From: Staphylococcus pseudintermedius | GTDB lineage: Bacteria; Bacillota; Bacilli; Staphylococcales; Staphylococcaceae | Reading direction: 5' to 3' | Length of the DNA: 32,725 bases | Assembly (NCBI RefSeq): GCF_001792775.2 | Contig: NZ_MLGE02000021.1 | Location: 1 to 32,725 of the forward strand | In this document: one piece after another, positions 1 through 8,882 of the stretch | Layout of the letters: each line of letters starts with the position of its first letter | Numbering within the stretch: position 1 is the stretch's first letter | Made by a program: the position numbers and the translations under genes | The notes under the pieces: model-generated | Database searches by the model: none | What the model was told of the DNA's origin: nothing | The model's input: only the letters and a program-made list of their open reading frames with translations

Positions 1-124
1 TGTTTGCGTCCGACTTCCTTCAGATTCCACTTCGCAATGGACACCCTTGTCTTTCGCTAACAGTTCCTACTACCAAGCCTGTAACGGACTTTCACCGTCA
101 AGATGTTACCCATGCCGGGCGCAC
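1..124 (-). mobile_element. Group II intron, 5' end (continues off left edge)
   Basis: Read on the minus strand, the segment opens with GTGCG at 124, the usual 5' start of bacterial group II introns, and continues with typical domain I sequence. It runs out of the window at position 1, so I cannot tell whether an intact intron follows. It lies four bases beyond the T-run of the ftsW terminator, the preferred target of class IIC introns, which insert just after Rho-independent terminators. The same 124 bases recur at 26258-26381 with 8 mismatches and no gaps. Confidence 0.8.
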
Positions 125-128
125 TGAG

Positions 129-169
129 AAAAAAGCTAACTTCTATATAAAGTATAGAAATTAGCTTTT
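129..169 (-). terminator. Rho-independent terminator of ftsW
   Basis: A long stem (arms 131-147 and 153-169, one C/A mismatch, 5-base loop) is followed on the minus strand by six T. It lies about 40 bases after the ftsW stop and directly before the group II intron 5' end. Confidence 0.85.
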
Positions 170-210
170 GGTGCATCACAAGTATCCGTCATACACACGC
201 CATCTATTTG

Positions 211-1443
211 TTAATAACGTCTCATTTTAGCTTGTTGTTTTTTCATGTAGCGTTGTTTCGCATCATCATATTTAATTTGCTTAGCAATAATGAGTAGTAG
301 TCCCATCGCGATACTTAAACTTAACATCGATGAACCCCCAAAACTAATAAATGGGAGCGGTACACCTGTTAATGGGATTAAGCCTGAAATACCACCTAAA
401 TTGACAAAAGTTTGTAATGCAATATAACTCGCAATACCAACACATACCAATTTGTAAAAATATGACGCTGTACGGGAAGCCAATTCGAAAGCACGATAGA
501 CGATAAAGAAAATCATACCTAACACGATGAAAGCCCCCACAAAACCAAGCTCTTCACTAATAATCGCAAAAATGAAGTCTGTATGCGGTTCAGGTAAGTA
601 TCCGAGTTTCATAATACTGTTGCCCAATCCACGTCCAAACAGTCCTCCATTACCGATAGCGAGTAACGAATTCGATAAATGGTAACCAATACCAGACTCA
701 AAATTAAATGGGTTTTCCAATGCGCTAAAACGTGCTGTTAAATATGATGGTAAAATATTAATGCGGAAAATGACAATAATTAAAATTACGACAATTAACG
801 CTAACATCGCGTAAGAGCCGATTTTAATCAAGTTTTTGACACCTATACCAGAGTAAACGATAATACTAAAAAATATACCGCCTATCAACAATGTTTGACC
901 GACGTCTTTTTGTAGTAAGACAAGGCCAAGACAAAAACCGACAAATGCAATCGGCCACAAAATAACGATCGGTTGTCGCTGAATTTCGTAATGCTTTCTT
1001 TCTATTATATATGGTACGTAGAGTATGATAGCAATTTTTAAAAGTTCAGAAGCTTGCAAGTTCATAAATCCTAACTTTAACCAGCTTCGTGAACCGTTAA
1101 TCTCACTACCAAATAATAGTGTCGCAAAAAGCAAACCGAGCATGATCGCCATCATCCCAAGTTGAATATTACGCTGCTTTAAAATGCGTACGTCCATAAT
1201 ATACGCCATAAAAAACACAATAAAAAAACCAACGATGACGTATATGAGTTGTCTCGTATAAAAATATGTACCTGCAACAGGAATACCACCTGTGAGTGTG
1301 CCTCTTGTTGCTGCGACCATACTTGCACTATAAACCATGGTCAAACCAATAAAGCAGAGTGCAAGATATGTGATTAATAATGGAAAATCGATATATTTAG
1401 AAGATCTCAAAATATACCGAAATAGTCTTTTCATATTATTCAT
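211..1443 (-). CDS. ftsW: FtsW, SEDS-family septal peptidoglycan polymerase
   Basis: This is a polytopic membrane protein of the FtsW/RodA/SpoVE (SEDS) family, which polymerises lipid II glycans at the division septum together with a class B penicillin-binding protein. The 410 residues are dominated by hydrophobic segments. Family signatures are visible: YSASMVAA in the first membrane helix, the NLQASELLK block near residue 130, and the extracellular PEPHTDFIFA motif near residue 288, which belongs to the essential loop region. The protein ends in a basic cytoplasmic tail. I chose the ATG at 1443 because GGATGA lies 7 bases upstream; a TTG at 1452 in the same frame has no better ribosome binding site. 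The gene lies downstream of ylaN in the same direction, as in Bacillus and S. aureus. FtsW and RodA are hard to separate by eye; the ylaN context favours FtsW. Confidence 0.93.
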   Translation of the reverse strand: MNNMKRLFRYILRSSKYIDFPLLITYLALCFIGLTMVYSASMVAATRGTLTGGIPVAGTYFYTRQLIYVIVGFFIVFFMAYIMDVRILKQRNIQLGMMAIMLGLLFATLLFGSEINGSRSWLKLGFMNLQASELLKIAIILYVPYIIERKHYEIQRQPIVILWPIAFVGFCLGLVLLQKDVGQTLLIGGIFFSIIVYSGIGVKNLIKIGSYAMLALIVVILIIVIFRINILPSYLTARFSALENPFNFESGIGYHLSNSLLAIGNGGLFGRGLGNSIMKLGYLPEPHTDFIFAIISEELGFVGAFIVLGMIFFIVYRAFELASRTASYFYKLVCVGIASYIALQTFVNLGGISGLIPLTGVPLPFISFGGSSMLSLSIAMGLLLIIAKQIKYDDAKQRYMKKQQAKMRRY

Positions 1444-1513
1444 ATGTGTCAATCATCCAATTCTCGCACTTAGACGTCGAAAAAACGTGCTATTGTATGT
1501 TAGATAGCAACCA

Positions 1514-1789
1514 TTAAACGCGAGTAAATGCTTCGTGTAATTTTGATAATTCTTTCTCTAAACGTAACATTAACTTTTTGCCATCTTCTTCGCTAACAAG
1601 TCCAAGATTTACTGCAAAGTCGACTTCTTTTTGTAAACCATACATCTGTGTATCTAAAACTTCCTCGTATAAAGGGCATTGTGGTAGTGTAAGATTATCT
1701 ATTTGAACTTTAATGAGTTGTAGAATACGATCTGCGTCTTTATTCAGTTGGTCATATGCAGCATTGCTCATTTGTTGTTGCTTGCTCAT
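1514..1789 (-). CDS. ylaN: YlaN family protein (Fur-interacting iron-homeostasis factor)
   Basis: A 91-residue soluble, mostly helical protein of the YlaN (DUF1507/UPF0358) family. It has the usual length, the family core [18 protein letters not shown] and a charged helical C-terminus. YlaN has been linked to iron homeostasis through interaction with Fur in Bacillus and S. aureus; older work describes effects on cell shape. The ATG at 1789 has a G-rich Shine-Dalgarno (GGGGGA) 8 bases upstream. It precedes ftsW in the same orientation with about 70 bases between them, so the two are probably co-transcribed. It is divergent from ylaL. The family assignment rests on overall sequence resemblance; the function is family knowledge. 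Confidence 0.9.
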   Translation of the reverse strand: MSKQQQMSNAAYDQLNKDADRILQLIKVQIDNLTLPQCPLYEEVLDTQMYGLQKEVDFAVNLGLVSEEDGKKLMLRLEKELSKLHEAFTRV

Positions 1790-1861
1790 GACATAGTCCC
1801 CCTATTAATTTTCTTCTTATGTAAAAAGTTTATCTCATCGACTGTTAAAAAGCAAGTAAAT

Positions 1862-1889
1862 TTGGCATACGCTCTGGGACAAGTATGTT
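1862..1889 (+). promoter_or_regulatory. Candidate sigma-A promoter of ylaL-ylaI
   Basis: TTGGCA at 1862-1867 and TATGTT at 1884-1889 are separated by 16 bases, with a Shine-Dalgarno (GAGGGAG) and the ylaL ATG about 35 bases further on. The -35 matches consensus at 5 of 6 positions and the -10 at 4 of 6, so this is plausible rather than certain. Confidence 0.45.
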
Positions 1890-1925
1890 AAAATAAACGT
1901 AGCTAAACTGAGGGAGTGCATACAA

Positions 1926-2408
1926 ATGATTCAAATCAAAGGTGACGTTAAATTTCCAATTACACTCGATAGTACGACTTGGATTTTTGACGATCGAAAA
2001 ATTTCACTTGAGGATTTAGAAAAAGGTATTTTTGAAGGACAAAAGCCGATTGAATTTGAGGACAACAGAGAATGGAATCGTGCCATATTAGAAGGTCAAA
2101 CGAATCCACCTACTTTAAATTCTGAAATTGATTATAAAAAACGTGTTGTATTACAAGGTTCTTTTGCGATTAATATGACACCTTTTTTCAAAAATGCAGA
2201 ACCATATGAAAACGTGACAACGATCAGGCTGTCTAACGATGAAGCGCATATCGATGTGCCATTCGACCTGTTGCCTTATCTTTTCTTCCAATTCGCTAAA
2301 GATGGCAAACGTCTCTATCACGATGATGGTGTAGACAGTTTTGTTTATACGTTAGAAGACGGTTATGACTATGTTTTCGAGCACGTTACACATATAGAGG
2401 TGTTCTAA
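1926..2408 (+). CDS. ylaL: YlaL-like conserved protein of unknown function
   Basis: A 160-residue soluble protein with no signal peptide and no membrane segment. It resembles Bacillus YlaL in length, position and sequence character: an acidic N-terminal half (WIFDDRKISLEDLEKGIFEG), a central RVVLQGSFAIN strand pair, and an acidic C-terminal half ending in IEVF. No catalytic motif can be pointed out and its biochemical role is unknown. It starts at an ATG preceded by GAGGGAG. Its stop codon is directly followed by the ATG of the zinc-ribbon gene, so the two form a translationally coupled pair. In B. subtilis the same families lie in the typA-ftsW neighbourhood, which supports the name. Confidence 0.75.
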   Translation: MIQIKGDVKFPITLDSTTWIFDDRKISLEDLEKGIFEGQKPIEFEDNREWNRAILEGQTNPPTLNSEIDYKKRVVLQGSFAINMTPFFKNAEPYENVTTIRLSNDEAHIDVPFDLLPYLFFQFAKDGKRLYHDDGVDSFVYTLEDGYDYVFEHVTHIEVF

Positions 2409-2612
2409 ATGCGTAAAGTCACTTGCATCATATGTGACACTGAAGTTTTGTTAGATGAAAATACACGATTAGCGAAACGTTTGAAAAATAATCCCATTAA
2501 AACGTTTATGTGCGATGAATGTAAGAGCCGTCTTGATACACCGAAGCAACGTCCACCTATCTTGACTACCCATGATAAAAAGGACGCGACTTCTTATCAT
2601 GATGAAGCTTAA
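2409..2612 (+). CDS. ylaI: YlaI-like small zinc-ribbon protein (DUF2197)
   Basis: A 67-residue protein with two cysteine pairs, CIICD near residue 6 and CDECK near residue 35, giving a CxxC-x(n)-CxxC zinc-ribbon pattern. The linker carries the ARLAKRLKNNPIKTFMC block typical of YlaI/DUF2197. The C-terminal 25 residues are polar and probably disordered. Its ATG directly abuts the stop codon of ylaL, so it is translated by coupling, and a strong terminator follows the stop within a few bases. Function is unknown; zinc binding is inferred from the cysteines. Confidence 0.8.
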   Translation: MRKVTCIICDTEVLLDENTRLAKRLKNNPIKTFMCDECKSRLDTPKQRPPILTTHDKKDATSYHDEA

Positions 2613-2616
2613 TATG

Positions 2617-2653
2617 AACCGGGGCATGGACTTAAGATGCCCCGGTTTTTGTT
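2617..2653 (+). terminator. Terminator of ylaL-ylaI
   Basis: An 11-bp perfect GC-rich stem (2617-2627 with 2637-2647), a 9-base loop and a T-rich tail lie immediately after the ylaI stop codon. Confidence 0.9.
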
Positions 2654-2666
2654 TGTCAAGCATAAG

Positions 2667-2718
2667 AAAAAGGCGAATGGCTTGACCGTTTAAGACGTGG
2701 AAGCGATTCGCCCTTTTT
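2667..2718 (-). terminator. Terminator of the flavin oxidoreductase gene
   Basis: Arms around 2669-2678 and 2706-2716 pair (GGCGAAT with ATTCGCC), flanked by A-run and T-run. On the minus strand the tail is TTTTTCTT, so this ends the gene at 2736-3863. It may also back up the plus-strand terminator next to it. Confidence 0.75.
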
Positions 2719-2735
2719 ATATCGTTTAACTCAGA

Positions 2736-3863
2736 TTATGCATTTGGTTTTTCTGGATATGGATACCATTTATCAGCAAATGCTTTCCATAATAAATATG
2801 GCATGTTGTGATGATCTGCTTTTTCTGGGTCGAAGTAAGAAATGATTTCGTCTTCTCTACCTTCTTTTGTTTTACTAATAAGATTTTCATCAAATAATAA
2901 ACCACGGCCCATCGCAATTAAAGGTACGCCTGTTTCGATGGCACTTAATGCGTCATCTGCTGAGAATACTGAACCGATTGCGATGAGTGGCATACGGTCT
3001 TCCATCCAATCAAGAATTAAATCTACACGTTTTTTACCTTCGTGTTCACCACGACGTACAACGGAATGCACATTCATTAATGACACGTGTAAATAATCAA
3101 GTGGTTTTTCGATTAAGTGTTTGATTAATTTTTCAGTGTTATCCATTGTAATACCTGGATCTTCTGCTTCTTCAGGTGAGAAACGGTAACCGACAATAAA
3201 GTCTTGTGGTCCTTCTTCTCTGGCTACACGTAACACTTCATCTGCCACCGCATTTGGTAAAGAGAATAATTCTTTCCATTTGTCATCGCGGCGGTTGTAG
3301 TATGGTGATTGAAATTGTTCGATAATGTAGTGGTTTGCCCCGTGAATTTCGACACCATCAAATCCAGCTTTAATTGCAAGTGATGTCGCTTTACCGAAAT
3401 CTTTAATCATTTGTTCAATTTCTTCAGCTGTAATTTCACGCGCATCATGTGGTTCTGTATGACCGAAACCTACAGTTGAAACAGCACTTGGCGCTTTAAC
3501 GTCACCATTAGGTACCCATTCAGGTAAGCTTTTCGCACCACCGTGATGGATTTGAACGATTGCTTTTGCGCCACCTTTTTTCATTCTTCTTGCAAGTTCA
3601 CTTAAACCTTCAAGATCTTCCTCTTTAGAAATAGATGGTTCACCTGGAAATGCTTTCCCCTCTTCATTCACATATGTTGCTGCTGTAATCGCTAAACCGA
3701 CATCTTTTGAGCGAGATTCCATATAGTCTAATTCCACATCTGAGGCAGTCCCATCGTCATTAGATAATGTATGTGTCATAGGTGCTAAAACGAAACGGTT
3801 TCTTAATGTTGTTCCGTTGGGTAATTCAAGTGTTTCAAATAATTTTTCATACTTTGTGTTCAC
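2736..3863 (-). CDS. NADH-dependent flavin oxidoreductase, Old Yellow Enzyme family
   Basis: A 375-residue soluble TIM-barrel flavoprotein. The N-terminus carries the FMN-binding start of the family (LRNRFVLAPMTH). AIVQIHHGGAKS near residue 100 and GFDGVEIHGANHYIIEQFQS near residue 165-185 are the other family blocks; the HGAN pair supplies the substrate-binding His and Asn. A phosphate-binding AMGRGLLFDE block lies near the C-terminus. There is no extra iron-sulfur or pyridine-nucleotide domain as in 2,4-dienoyl-CoA reductases, so this is the short form. It probably reduces an activated C=C bond or a related electrophile; the natural substrate cannot be read from sequence. Translation starts at a GTG (3863) with AGGAGGG 9 bases upstream. 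It is monocistronic, with its own terminator. Confidence 0.88.
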   Translation of the reverse strand: MNTKYEKLFETLELPNGTTLRNRFVLAPMTHTLSNDDGTASDVELDYMESRSKDVGLAITAATYVNEEGKAFPGEPSISKEEDLEGLSELARRMKKGGAKAIVQIHHGGAKSLPEWVPNGDVKAPSAVSTVGFGHTEPHDAREITAEEIEQMIKDFGKATSLAIKAGFDGVEIHGANHYIIEQFQSPYYNRRDDKWKELFSLPNAVADEVLRVAREEGPQDFIVGYRFSPEEAEDPGITMDNTEKLIKHLIEKPLDYLHVSLMNVHSVVRRGEHEGKKRVDLILDWMEDRMPLIAIGSVFSADDALSAIETGVPLIAMGRGLLFDENLISKTKEGREDEIISYFDPEKADHHNMPYLLWKAFADKWYPYPEKPNA

Positions 3864-4224
3864 TGTATTTCCCTCCTATTCATTAACTGCCTTCATTTTA
3901 ATACATCGCCTGAGGAAAACAAAATAATTGGCTTAAAAATAAAATTACTTTGAAATAAGACTAATTAATATACCTTTTAAATTCGAGAAACCCTATAATT
4001 ACTTTTATAGTTTAAATAGCTTGAGAGTTTGATTATAAAATCAACTTATACGTAATGCTAGTATAAAAATTACAGTTTATATAGGTAAAAACTACGTCGT
4101 CACAGACATTTATTGGTTTATAGTAAATGAGCGTATACCCCTTTCCTCGATGGCTTACGGTCTGTTTAAGAGAAAAGTGATCAGCATTGACTACCATTCA
4201 AAAATGTGCACTGCCTCCAAAAAA
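3864..4224. other. Intergenic region without a recognisable gene
   Basis: About 360 bases between the flavin oxidoreductase start and the typA terminator. On the minus strand, TTGTTT and TAAAAT 16 bases apart near 3895-3925 could be the promoter of the oxidoreductase. The remainder is AT-rich with a few short inverted repeats (for example around 3999-4013) and no convincing reading frame, RNA gene or repeat shared with the rest of the window. Confidence 0.5.
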
Positions 4225-4263
4225 TTAAAAAAGAGCCTGAAGATTTTCACTCTCCAAGCTCTT
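4225..4263 (-). terminator. Terminator of typA
   Basis: A 12-bp stem (4231-4242 with 4252-4263, two G-U pairs in RNA) is followed on the minus strand by six T and then an AT-rich stretch. It begins about 30 bases beyond the typA stop. Confidence 0.88.
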
Positions 4264-4291
4264 TCAAAATATGATTCAATGACGAATTAAA

Positions 4292-6142
4292 TTAATTTTC
4301 TTCAGATTCCATCATTTGTTTGATACGTTTTGCTTCTTTTTCACGTTGCCCTTTATTTAAGATTTTCTTTCTTAAACGTACATTTTCAGGCGTTACTTCC
4401 ACAAGCTCATCATCATTAATGAATTCTAATGCTTCTTCTAATGATAATTTACGTGGCTTTTTCATCGTTTCAGTTTGGTCTTTCGTCGCTGAACGCACGT
4501 TTGTTTGATGTTTAACTTTTGTAATATTCACTGTTAAATCATTTTCACGGTTGTTTTGTCCAACAATCATGCCTTCGTATACTTCAGTTCCTGGTTCCAT
4601 AAAGTTGATACCGCGGTCCTCAAGTCCTAAAATCGCATATTCACTCGCTGAACCTTGGTCCATTGAGACAAGTACACCGTTACGACGGCCACCGATACGT
4701 CCTTTAATGCGTGGTCTAAATTCATCAAATGTATGGTTGATAATACCGTAACCACGTGTCATTGACATAAATTCTGTCGTATAACCGATTAAGCCACGTG
4801 CAGGGACGTTAAAGATAAGGCGTGTTAAGCCATTGTCTGTCGTTACCATGTCGACCATTTCACCTTTACGTTGACCTAAAGATTCAATAATTGCACCAGC
4901 ATATTCTTCTGGTACTTCAGTTTGTACCCGTTCAAATGGTTCATGTAAAACACCATCAATGTCTTTTAAAATAACTTGTGGTTTCGAAACTTGTAATTCA
5001 AAACCTTCACGACGCATATTTTCAATTAAAATAGATAAGTGTAACTCTCCACGACCGGCAACTGTCCATGCATCTGGTGAATCAGTTGGCGTCACTTTTA
5101 AGGACACGTCTGTTTCTAATTGATTATCAAGACGTTCTTGAATTTGACGTGCAGTGACAAATTGTCCTTCACGACCAGCAAAAGGTGAATTATTAACTCT
5201 AAATGTCATTTCAAGTGTTGGTTCATCAATACGTAATACTGGTAACGCTTCTTGATGATCTTGTGGTGTTATCGTTTCACCGACGTTAATGTCTTCCATA
5301 CCCGATACTGCAATAAGGTCTCCAGCATAAGCTTCTTGGATTTCTTCACGTTTCAGACCGAAATAACCGAATATTTTCGTTACACGGAAATTTTTCACAG
5401 TGCCATCTAATTTAATTAATGACACACTTTCACCGACACGCATCGTTCCTCTGAAAATACGACCGATACCGATACGTCCTACATAATCGTTATAGTCTAA
5501 TAATGCAGGTTGGAATTGTAATGGTTCATCTCTGTTGTCTACTGGCGCTGGCACATACTCTAAAATCGTTTCGTATAGACTTTGCATGTTTTCATCTTGT
5601 TTCTCTGGATCTAAGCTCGCTGTACCGTTAATCGCCGAAGCATACACTACAGGGAAATCAAGTTGTTCATCATTGGCGTCTAATTCAATAAATAAATCTA
5701 AAACTTCATCGACAACCCCTTCCGGACGGGCTGAAGGTTTATCAATTTTATTCACAACGACAACAGGTTTTAAATTTTGCTCTAACGCTTTTTTCAATAC
5801 GAAACGTGTTTGTGGCATTGTCCCCTCATAAGCGTCAACCACTAATACAACACCATCTACCATTTTCATTATACGCTCTACTTCTCCACCAAAGTCAGCG
5901 TGCCCTGGCGTATCTAAAATATTGATTCTCGTATCTTTATAGTCAACCGCAGTATTTTTCGCTAAAATTGTAATACCACGTTCTCTCTCCAAATCATTTG
6001 AGTCCATCGCACGTTCTTCTACACGTTCATTTTCTCTAAAAATACCGGATTGTTTTAATAATTCATCAACCAAAGTTGTTTTACCATGGTCTACGTGAGC
6101 GATAATCGCAATGTTACGAACATCTTCTCTAAATTTTGTCAT
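4292..6142 (-). CDS. typA: Ribosome-associated translational GTPase TypA/BipA
   Basis: A 616-residue GTPase related to EF-G. The G1 motif AHVDHGKTT is at residues 15-23, the switch II motif DTPGHADF near 77, and the NKID specificity motif near 131. They are followed by a domain II beta-barrel, EF-G III- and V-like domains ([23 protein letters not shown]), and the BipA-specific C-terminal domain with [22 protein letters not shown]. TypA binds ribosomes and is known for roles in 50S assembly and stress or cold adaptation. The ATG has AAAGGAA upstream. An extended -10 (TGATATAAT) precedes it and a strong terminator follows, so it is a single-gene unit. Its divergent neighbour is ylaF, as in Bacillus. 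Confidence 0.97.
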   Translation of the reverse strand: MTKFREDVRNIAIIAHVDHGKTTLVDELLKQSGIFRENERVEERAMDSNDLERERGITILAKNTAVDYKDTRINILDTPGHADFGGEVERIMKMVDGVVLVVDAYEGTMPQTRFVLKKALEQNLKPVVVVNKIDKPSARPEGVVDEVLDLFIELDANDEQLDFPVVYASAINGTASLDPEKQDENMQSLYETILEYVPAPVDNRDEPLQFQPALLDYNDYVGRIGIGRIFRGTMRVGESVSLIKLDGTVKNFRVTKIFGYFGLKREEIQEAYAGDLIAVSGMEDINVGETITPQDHQEALPVLRIDEPTLEMTFRVNNSPFAGREGQFVTARQIQERLDNQLETDVSLKVTPTDSPDAWTVAGRGELHLSILIENMRREGFELQVSKPQVILKDIDGVLHEPFERVQTEVPEEYAGAIIESLGQRKGEMVDMVTTDNGLTRLIFNVPARGLIGYTTEFMSMTRGYGIINHTFDEFRPRIKGRIGGRRNGVLVSMDQGSASEYAILGLEDRGINFMEPGTEVYEGMIVGQNNRENDLTVNITKVKHQTNVRSATKDQTETMKKPRKLSLEEALEFINDDELVEVTPENVRLRKKILNKGQREKEAKRIKQMMESEEN

Positions 6143-6192
6143 ACTGTAATTCCTTTCTCGGGTAAATTATCACTTTCTTTTACAACTCGTTT

Positions 6193-6201
6193 ATTATATC
6201 A
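6193..6201 (-). promoter_or_regulatory. Extended -10 promoter of typA
   Basis: On the minus strand the bases read TGATATAAT: a perfect TATAAT with the upstream TG of an extended -10 element. It lies about 50 bases before the typA start. No good -35 is visible, as expected for this promoter type. Confidence 0.55.
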
Positions 6202-6238
6202 TAGAAATGGAATGAAGAAACAGTGAGGTGGGCTGATA

Positions 6239-6424
6239 ATGAAAAAATCTCAATCCATTTTTTTAATCCTTGCAATCATCGCTGTATTCTTTTTAACAAT
6301 GTTTAGCTTTGCCGTTGCTGCAACGAACATTTTTTGGATGATTATTATGTTTATCTTAATGGTCGTTACTTTTGGTGTTGGCTTTACATTAAAAAAGAAA
6401 TATCGTGAAAATGATTGGTTATAA
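6239..6424 (+). CDS. ylaF: YlaF-like small membrane protein (DUF5325)
   Basis: A 61-residue protein consisting almost wholly of two hydrophobic helices (residues about 7-28 and 31-49) followed by a short basic tail KKKYRENDW. Size, topology and location divergent from typA match YlaF of Bacillus. Function is unknown. A Shine-Dalgarno (GAGGTG) lies about 8 bases before the ATG. The basic C-terminus suggests it faces the cytoplasm by the positive-inside rule. A plus-strand terminator lies about 80 bases downstream. Confidence 0.75.
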   Translation: MKKSQSIFLILAIIAVFFLTMFSFAVAATNIFWMIIMFILMVVTFGVGFTLKKKYRENDWL

Positions 6425-6503
6425 CTGAAATTTACACATCGCTTCGTATCACAACACGCATGCCACATCATGGGCTTAGTGATGGAATGATAAACTTTTA
6501 CAT

Positions 6504-6543
6504 AGATAGTGCTTGATGAACAATCATTGGCACTATCTTTTTT
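6504..6543 (+). terminator. Terminator after ylaF
   Basis: A 9-bp perfect stem (6504-6512 with 6530-6538) is followed by a run of T on the plus strand. Confidence 0.8.
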
Positions 6544-6571
6544 ATGTGACTATGCCCATTACCCTTTTATC

Positions 6572-6612
6572 AATAAAAAACACCGCTACGCATTGAATAT
6601 CTTTGTAGCGAT
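6572..6612 (-). terminator. Terminator of the inositol-monophosphatase-family gene
   Basis: On the minus strand an ATCGCTAC / GTAGCGGT stem is followed by a T6 tail, about 70 bases beyond the stop codon of the gene ending at 6684. Confidence 0.7.
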
Positions 6613-6683
6613 GTATGTATTCAAATCATTTTAATTGTGATAGCTCAATGTTTATTTGCGTTTAAACTTTTGTTGTAAAGCGG

Positions 6684-7469
6684 TTAACAATGATCATAAC
6701 CTTGAAGATAGTCACGTCTAATTTCTTCGTGGACTTGCGCATTCCCCATTAAAATAGAGTTTGGCGCTGTGATTGATAACGGCTCTCCGGCAAAGTTAGT
6801 TGCCACACCACCGACTTCATTTAAAATAATCATACCACCTGCATAATCCCAAGGCTGTAATCGTGGTGTTAAATACGCCGCAAGTTGACCAGTCGCAACA
6901 TAAACAATTTCTAATGCAGCTGAACCATATGCACGTGCACTTCTCGAGTCACTAATAATCGGCTGTAAAATCGAACTTAAAATCGGTTTCGTTAACCAGT
7001 TCGGATTCATACCGATAATACTTTCACGAACTTGCGTACCCTCTAGTTGTGGAATTGCATTTTGATTAATGTAAGCGCCGTGACCTACTTTAGCATGATA
7101 CAATAAATCAGCCATTACATCATAAACAAATCCAGCATAGGGCTTGCCATCTTTAAAAATACCTACAGAAATCGCAAAATTCTCGCCTTGATGAATGAAA
7201 TTAAGCGTGCCATCGATGGGATCAATGACCCAAACGACACCTTCAGTCGACTCAATATCATGGCCGTGCCCTTCTTCACCGATAATACGATGGTGCGGAT
7301 AACTTTCTTGAATTTGTTGTACGATGAATTGTTCAATCGCTTTATCTACATTCGTAACAAGATCATTTGGATTTGATTTTTCTTCTATAGCGAGGTCTTC
7401 CACCATCCATTTTCGAACATTATTCCCCGCTTCTAATACTAGACTTTTCGCATAATCATATAAATGCAT
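6684..7469 (-). CDS. Inositol monophosphatase family protein
   Basis: A 261-residue metal-dependent phosphatase of the IMPase/SuhB/CysQ superfamily. Visible motifs are DLVTNVDKAIE near residue 37, IIGEEGH near 67, the metal-binding signature WVIDPIDGTLNF near 82-93, and QPWDYAGGMIILNEVGG near 205, whose Asp completes the active site. The substrate could be inositol phosphate, NADP(H), 3'-phosphoadenosine nucleotides or another sugar phosphate; sequence alone does not decide. The ATG at 7469 is preferred over an in-frame GTG at 7478 because GGAG sits 8 bases upstream of it. It is divergent from yktB. Confidence 0.88.
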   Translation of the reverse strand: MHLYDYAKSLVLEAGNNVRKWMVEDLAIEEKSNPNDLVTNVDKAIEQFIVQQIQESYPHHRIIGEEGHGHDIESTEGVVWVIDPIDGTLNFIHQGENFAISVGIFKDGKPYAGFVYDVMADLLYHAKVGHGAYINQNAIPQLEGTQVRESIIGMNPNWLTKPILSSILQPIISDSRSARAYGSAALEIVYVATGQLAAYLTPRLQPWDYAGGMIILNEVGGVATNFAGEPLSITAPNSILMGNAQVHEEIRRDYLQGYDHC

Positions 7470-7491
7470 TTGCCTCACTCCTATTGCATTT

Positions 7492-7497
7492 ATTATA
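7492..7497 (-). promoter_or_regulatory. Candidate -10 of the inositol-monophosphatase-family gene
   Basis: A perfect TATAAT on the minus strand about 25 bases before the start codon. The -35 is weak (TTTAAA at about 16 bases spacing). Confidence 0.4.
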
Positions 7498-7586
7498 CAC
7501 TAATTTGATTCAATTTAAATGTTCAAACGACTGTAATATGCTACAATAAAAGTAATTTCATAGACATACGATAAGGAGGTCAATCC

Positions 7587-8198
7587 ATGACGAAATACAT
7601 ATTTAAACCAAAAGATTTCAAAGTTTTTCAAATTGAAGGACTTGACGCACGAATGGCAGGGCTCGAAAAGCAAATCCGTCCTCAATTGAACGCTTTAGGT
7701 GACTATTTTGCAGATTACCTAGAAACAGTAACAGGTGAAACGTTTTATGCGCACGTGGCGAAACATGCACGTCGTAAAGTGAACCCCCCTAAAGACACAT
7801 GGGTGGCATTTGCTACAAATAAACGCGGTTATAAAATGATGCCTCATTTCCAAATCGGCTTATTTGAAGACCATTTATTTGTAATGTATGGTGTAATGCA
7901 CGAGGATCCAAACAAAGCGGAGGACGTAAAAGTGTTCGAGCAAAAGTTAGATACATTACTCAACTTGCCTGAAGACTTCCAAATTTCGTTAGACCATATG
8001 CAACCGACGAAATCACGTATTCAAGACATGTCCCAAGAAGAGATTGAAGCAGGTATCACGCGTGCAAAAAATGTGAAAAAAGGGGAATTTTTTGTAGCTC
8101 GTGCTATCACGCCACAATCTGAACATTTAAAATCAGATCGTAAATTCATTGCCTTTTTAGAAGACACGTTTGAGCAATTATTAAAATTTTATCAATAA
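7587..8198 (+). CDS. yktB: UPF0637/DUF1054 family protein YktB
   Basis: A 203-residue soluble protein of the UPF0637 (DUF1054) family. The family start ([20 protein letters not shown]) and the central [20 protein letters not shown] block are plain, and the length is typical. There is no signal peptide, membrane segment or recognisable catalytic motif; the function is unknown. The ATG has a near-perfect AAGGAGGT 7 bases upstream. It is transcribed away from the phosphatase gene and ends just before the first copy of the long interspersed repeat. Confidence 0.88.
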   Translation: MTKYIFKPKDFKVFQIEGLDARMAGLEKQIRPQLNALGDYFADYLETVTGETFYAHVAKHARRKVNPPKDTWVAFATNKRGYKMMPHFQIGLFEDHLFVMYGVMHEDPNKAEDVKVFEQKLDTLLNLPEDFQISLDHMQPTKSRIQDMSQEEIEAGITRAKNVKKGEFFVARAITPQSEHLKSDRKFIAFLEDTFEQLLKFYQ

Positions 8199-8214
8199 CA
8201 CCAAAATTTGTAGG

Positions 8215-8750
8215 TATAGGACACAAAAATTTTGATGTTATTGATGCAATATTCTTGTTAAACTTGCCCTCTTCCACAAATTGTGTTTATGATTGCCCTC
8301 ATGGCTTCTTTCTTAGGGGCTGCCCCTTCAACTCGGCTCGATTAAACTGTTACATTTGTTAAGACGTTAATGAATTTTGGAGCAGTTCAGAAATCTCATG
8401 TACAATAAAGATTTCGTCGTACTGCCCCCGCACGGCTGACTCGACTTCTCAAAAGCGTATGCCATTGAGAAGTCAAACAGCTACTGCTGGTAGTAACCAC
8501 TATTAAAGAGAAGCTGTCACTACCAGCAGTATGCACGCATTCCCTTAGGCGCCTCATCCTTCTGGACAATTTGATATCAATTACAGCAAAACTGAGGGTA
8601 AGAGTATGAAAACTAGAAAGCATTAGCATCATTTTTTGTATCCTATTTCCCCTCATTTTCCACTGCTTTAAAGTCATTAATGAATCATCAATCTATGAAT
8701 TGGATTACGGCTAAAGCTTTCTATGTCCCACCCTTTTTCCATTTTTATTT
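8215..8750 (+). repeat. Long interspersed noncoding element, copy 1
   Basis: One of three related elements of about 500 bases (others near 15650 and 22980), all the same way round. Shared blocks include AAAGATTTCGTCGTACTGC at 8407-8425 and GCAGTATGCACGCATT at 8526-8541. This copy forms hairpin A around 8381-8425, hairpin B with a perfect 10-bp stem (8443-8452 with 8465-8474) and hairpin C with a perfect 12-bp stem (8483-8494 with 8519-8530). It fills the gap between convergent genes. Outer borders are approximate because similarity fades gradually. No credible ORF. Confidence 0.8.
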
Positions 8751-8824
8751 TCAAATCCCCTTACGTCTTATTTTCGTACTTAAATTTATGAAAACAAAAT
8801 AACGTTGCAACACAATATCTCAAA

Positions 8825-8875
8825 AATAAAAAATCTCAAGTATTCTAGGATAATACCTAAACATACTTGAGATTT
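8825..8875 (-). terminator. Terminator of the pot/DUF4064 operon
   Basis: A 12-bp perfect stem (8831-8842 with 8864-8875) with a T-rich tail on the minus strand, starting within ten bases of the stop codon of the last gene. Confidence 0.9.
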
Positions 8876-8882
8876 CGAATGA

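Noticed and set aside
8396..8677. 93-residue minus-strand ORF inside repeat copy 1.
   Set aside because: It overlaps the hairpin-rich repeat, and the other two copies do not keep the reading frame; no family features.
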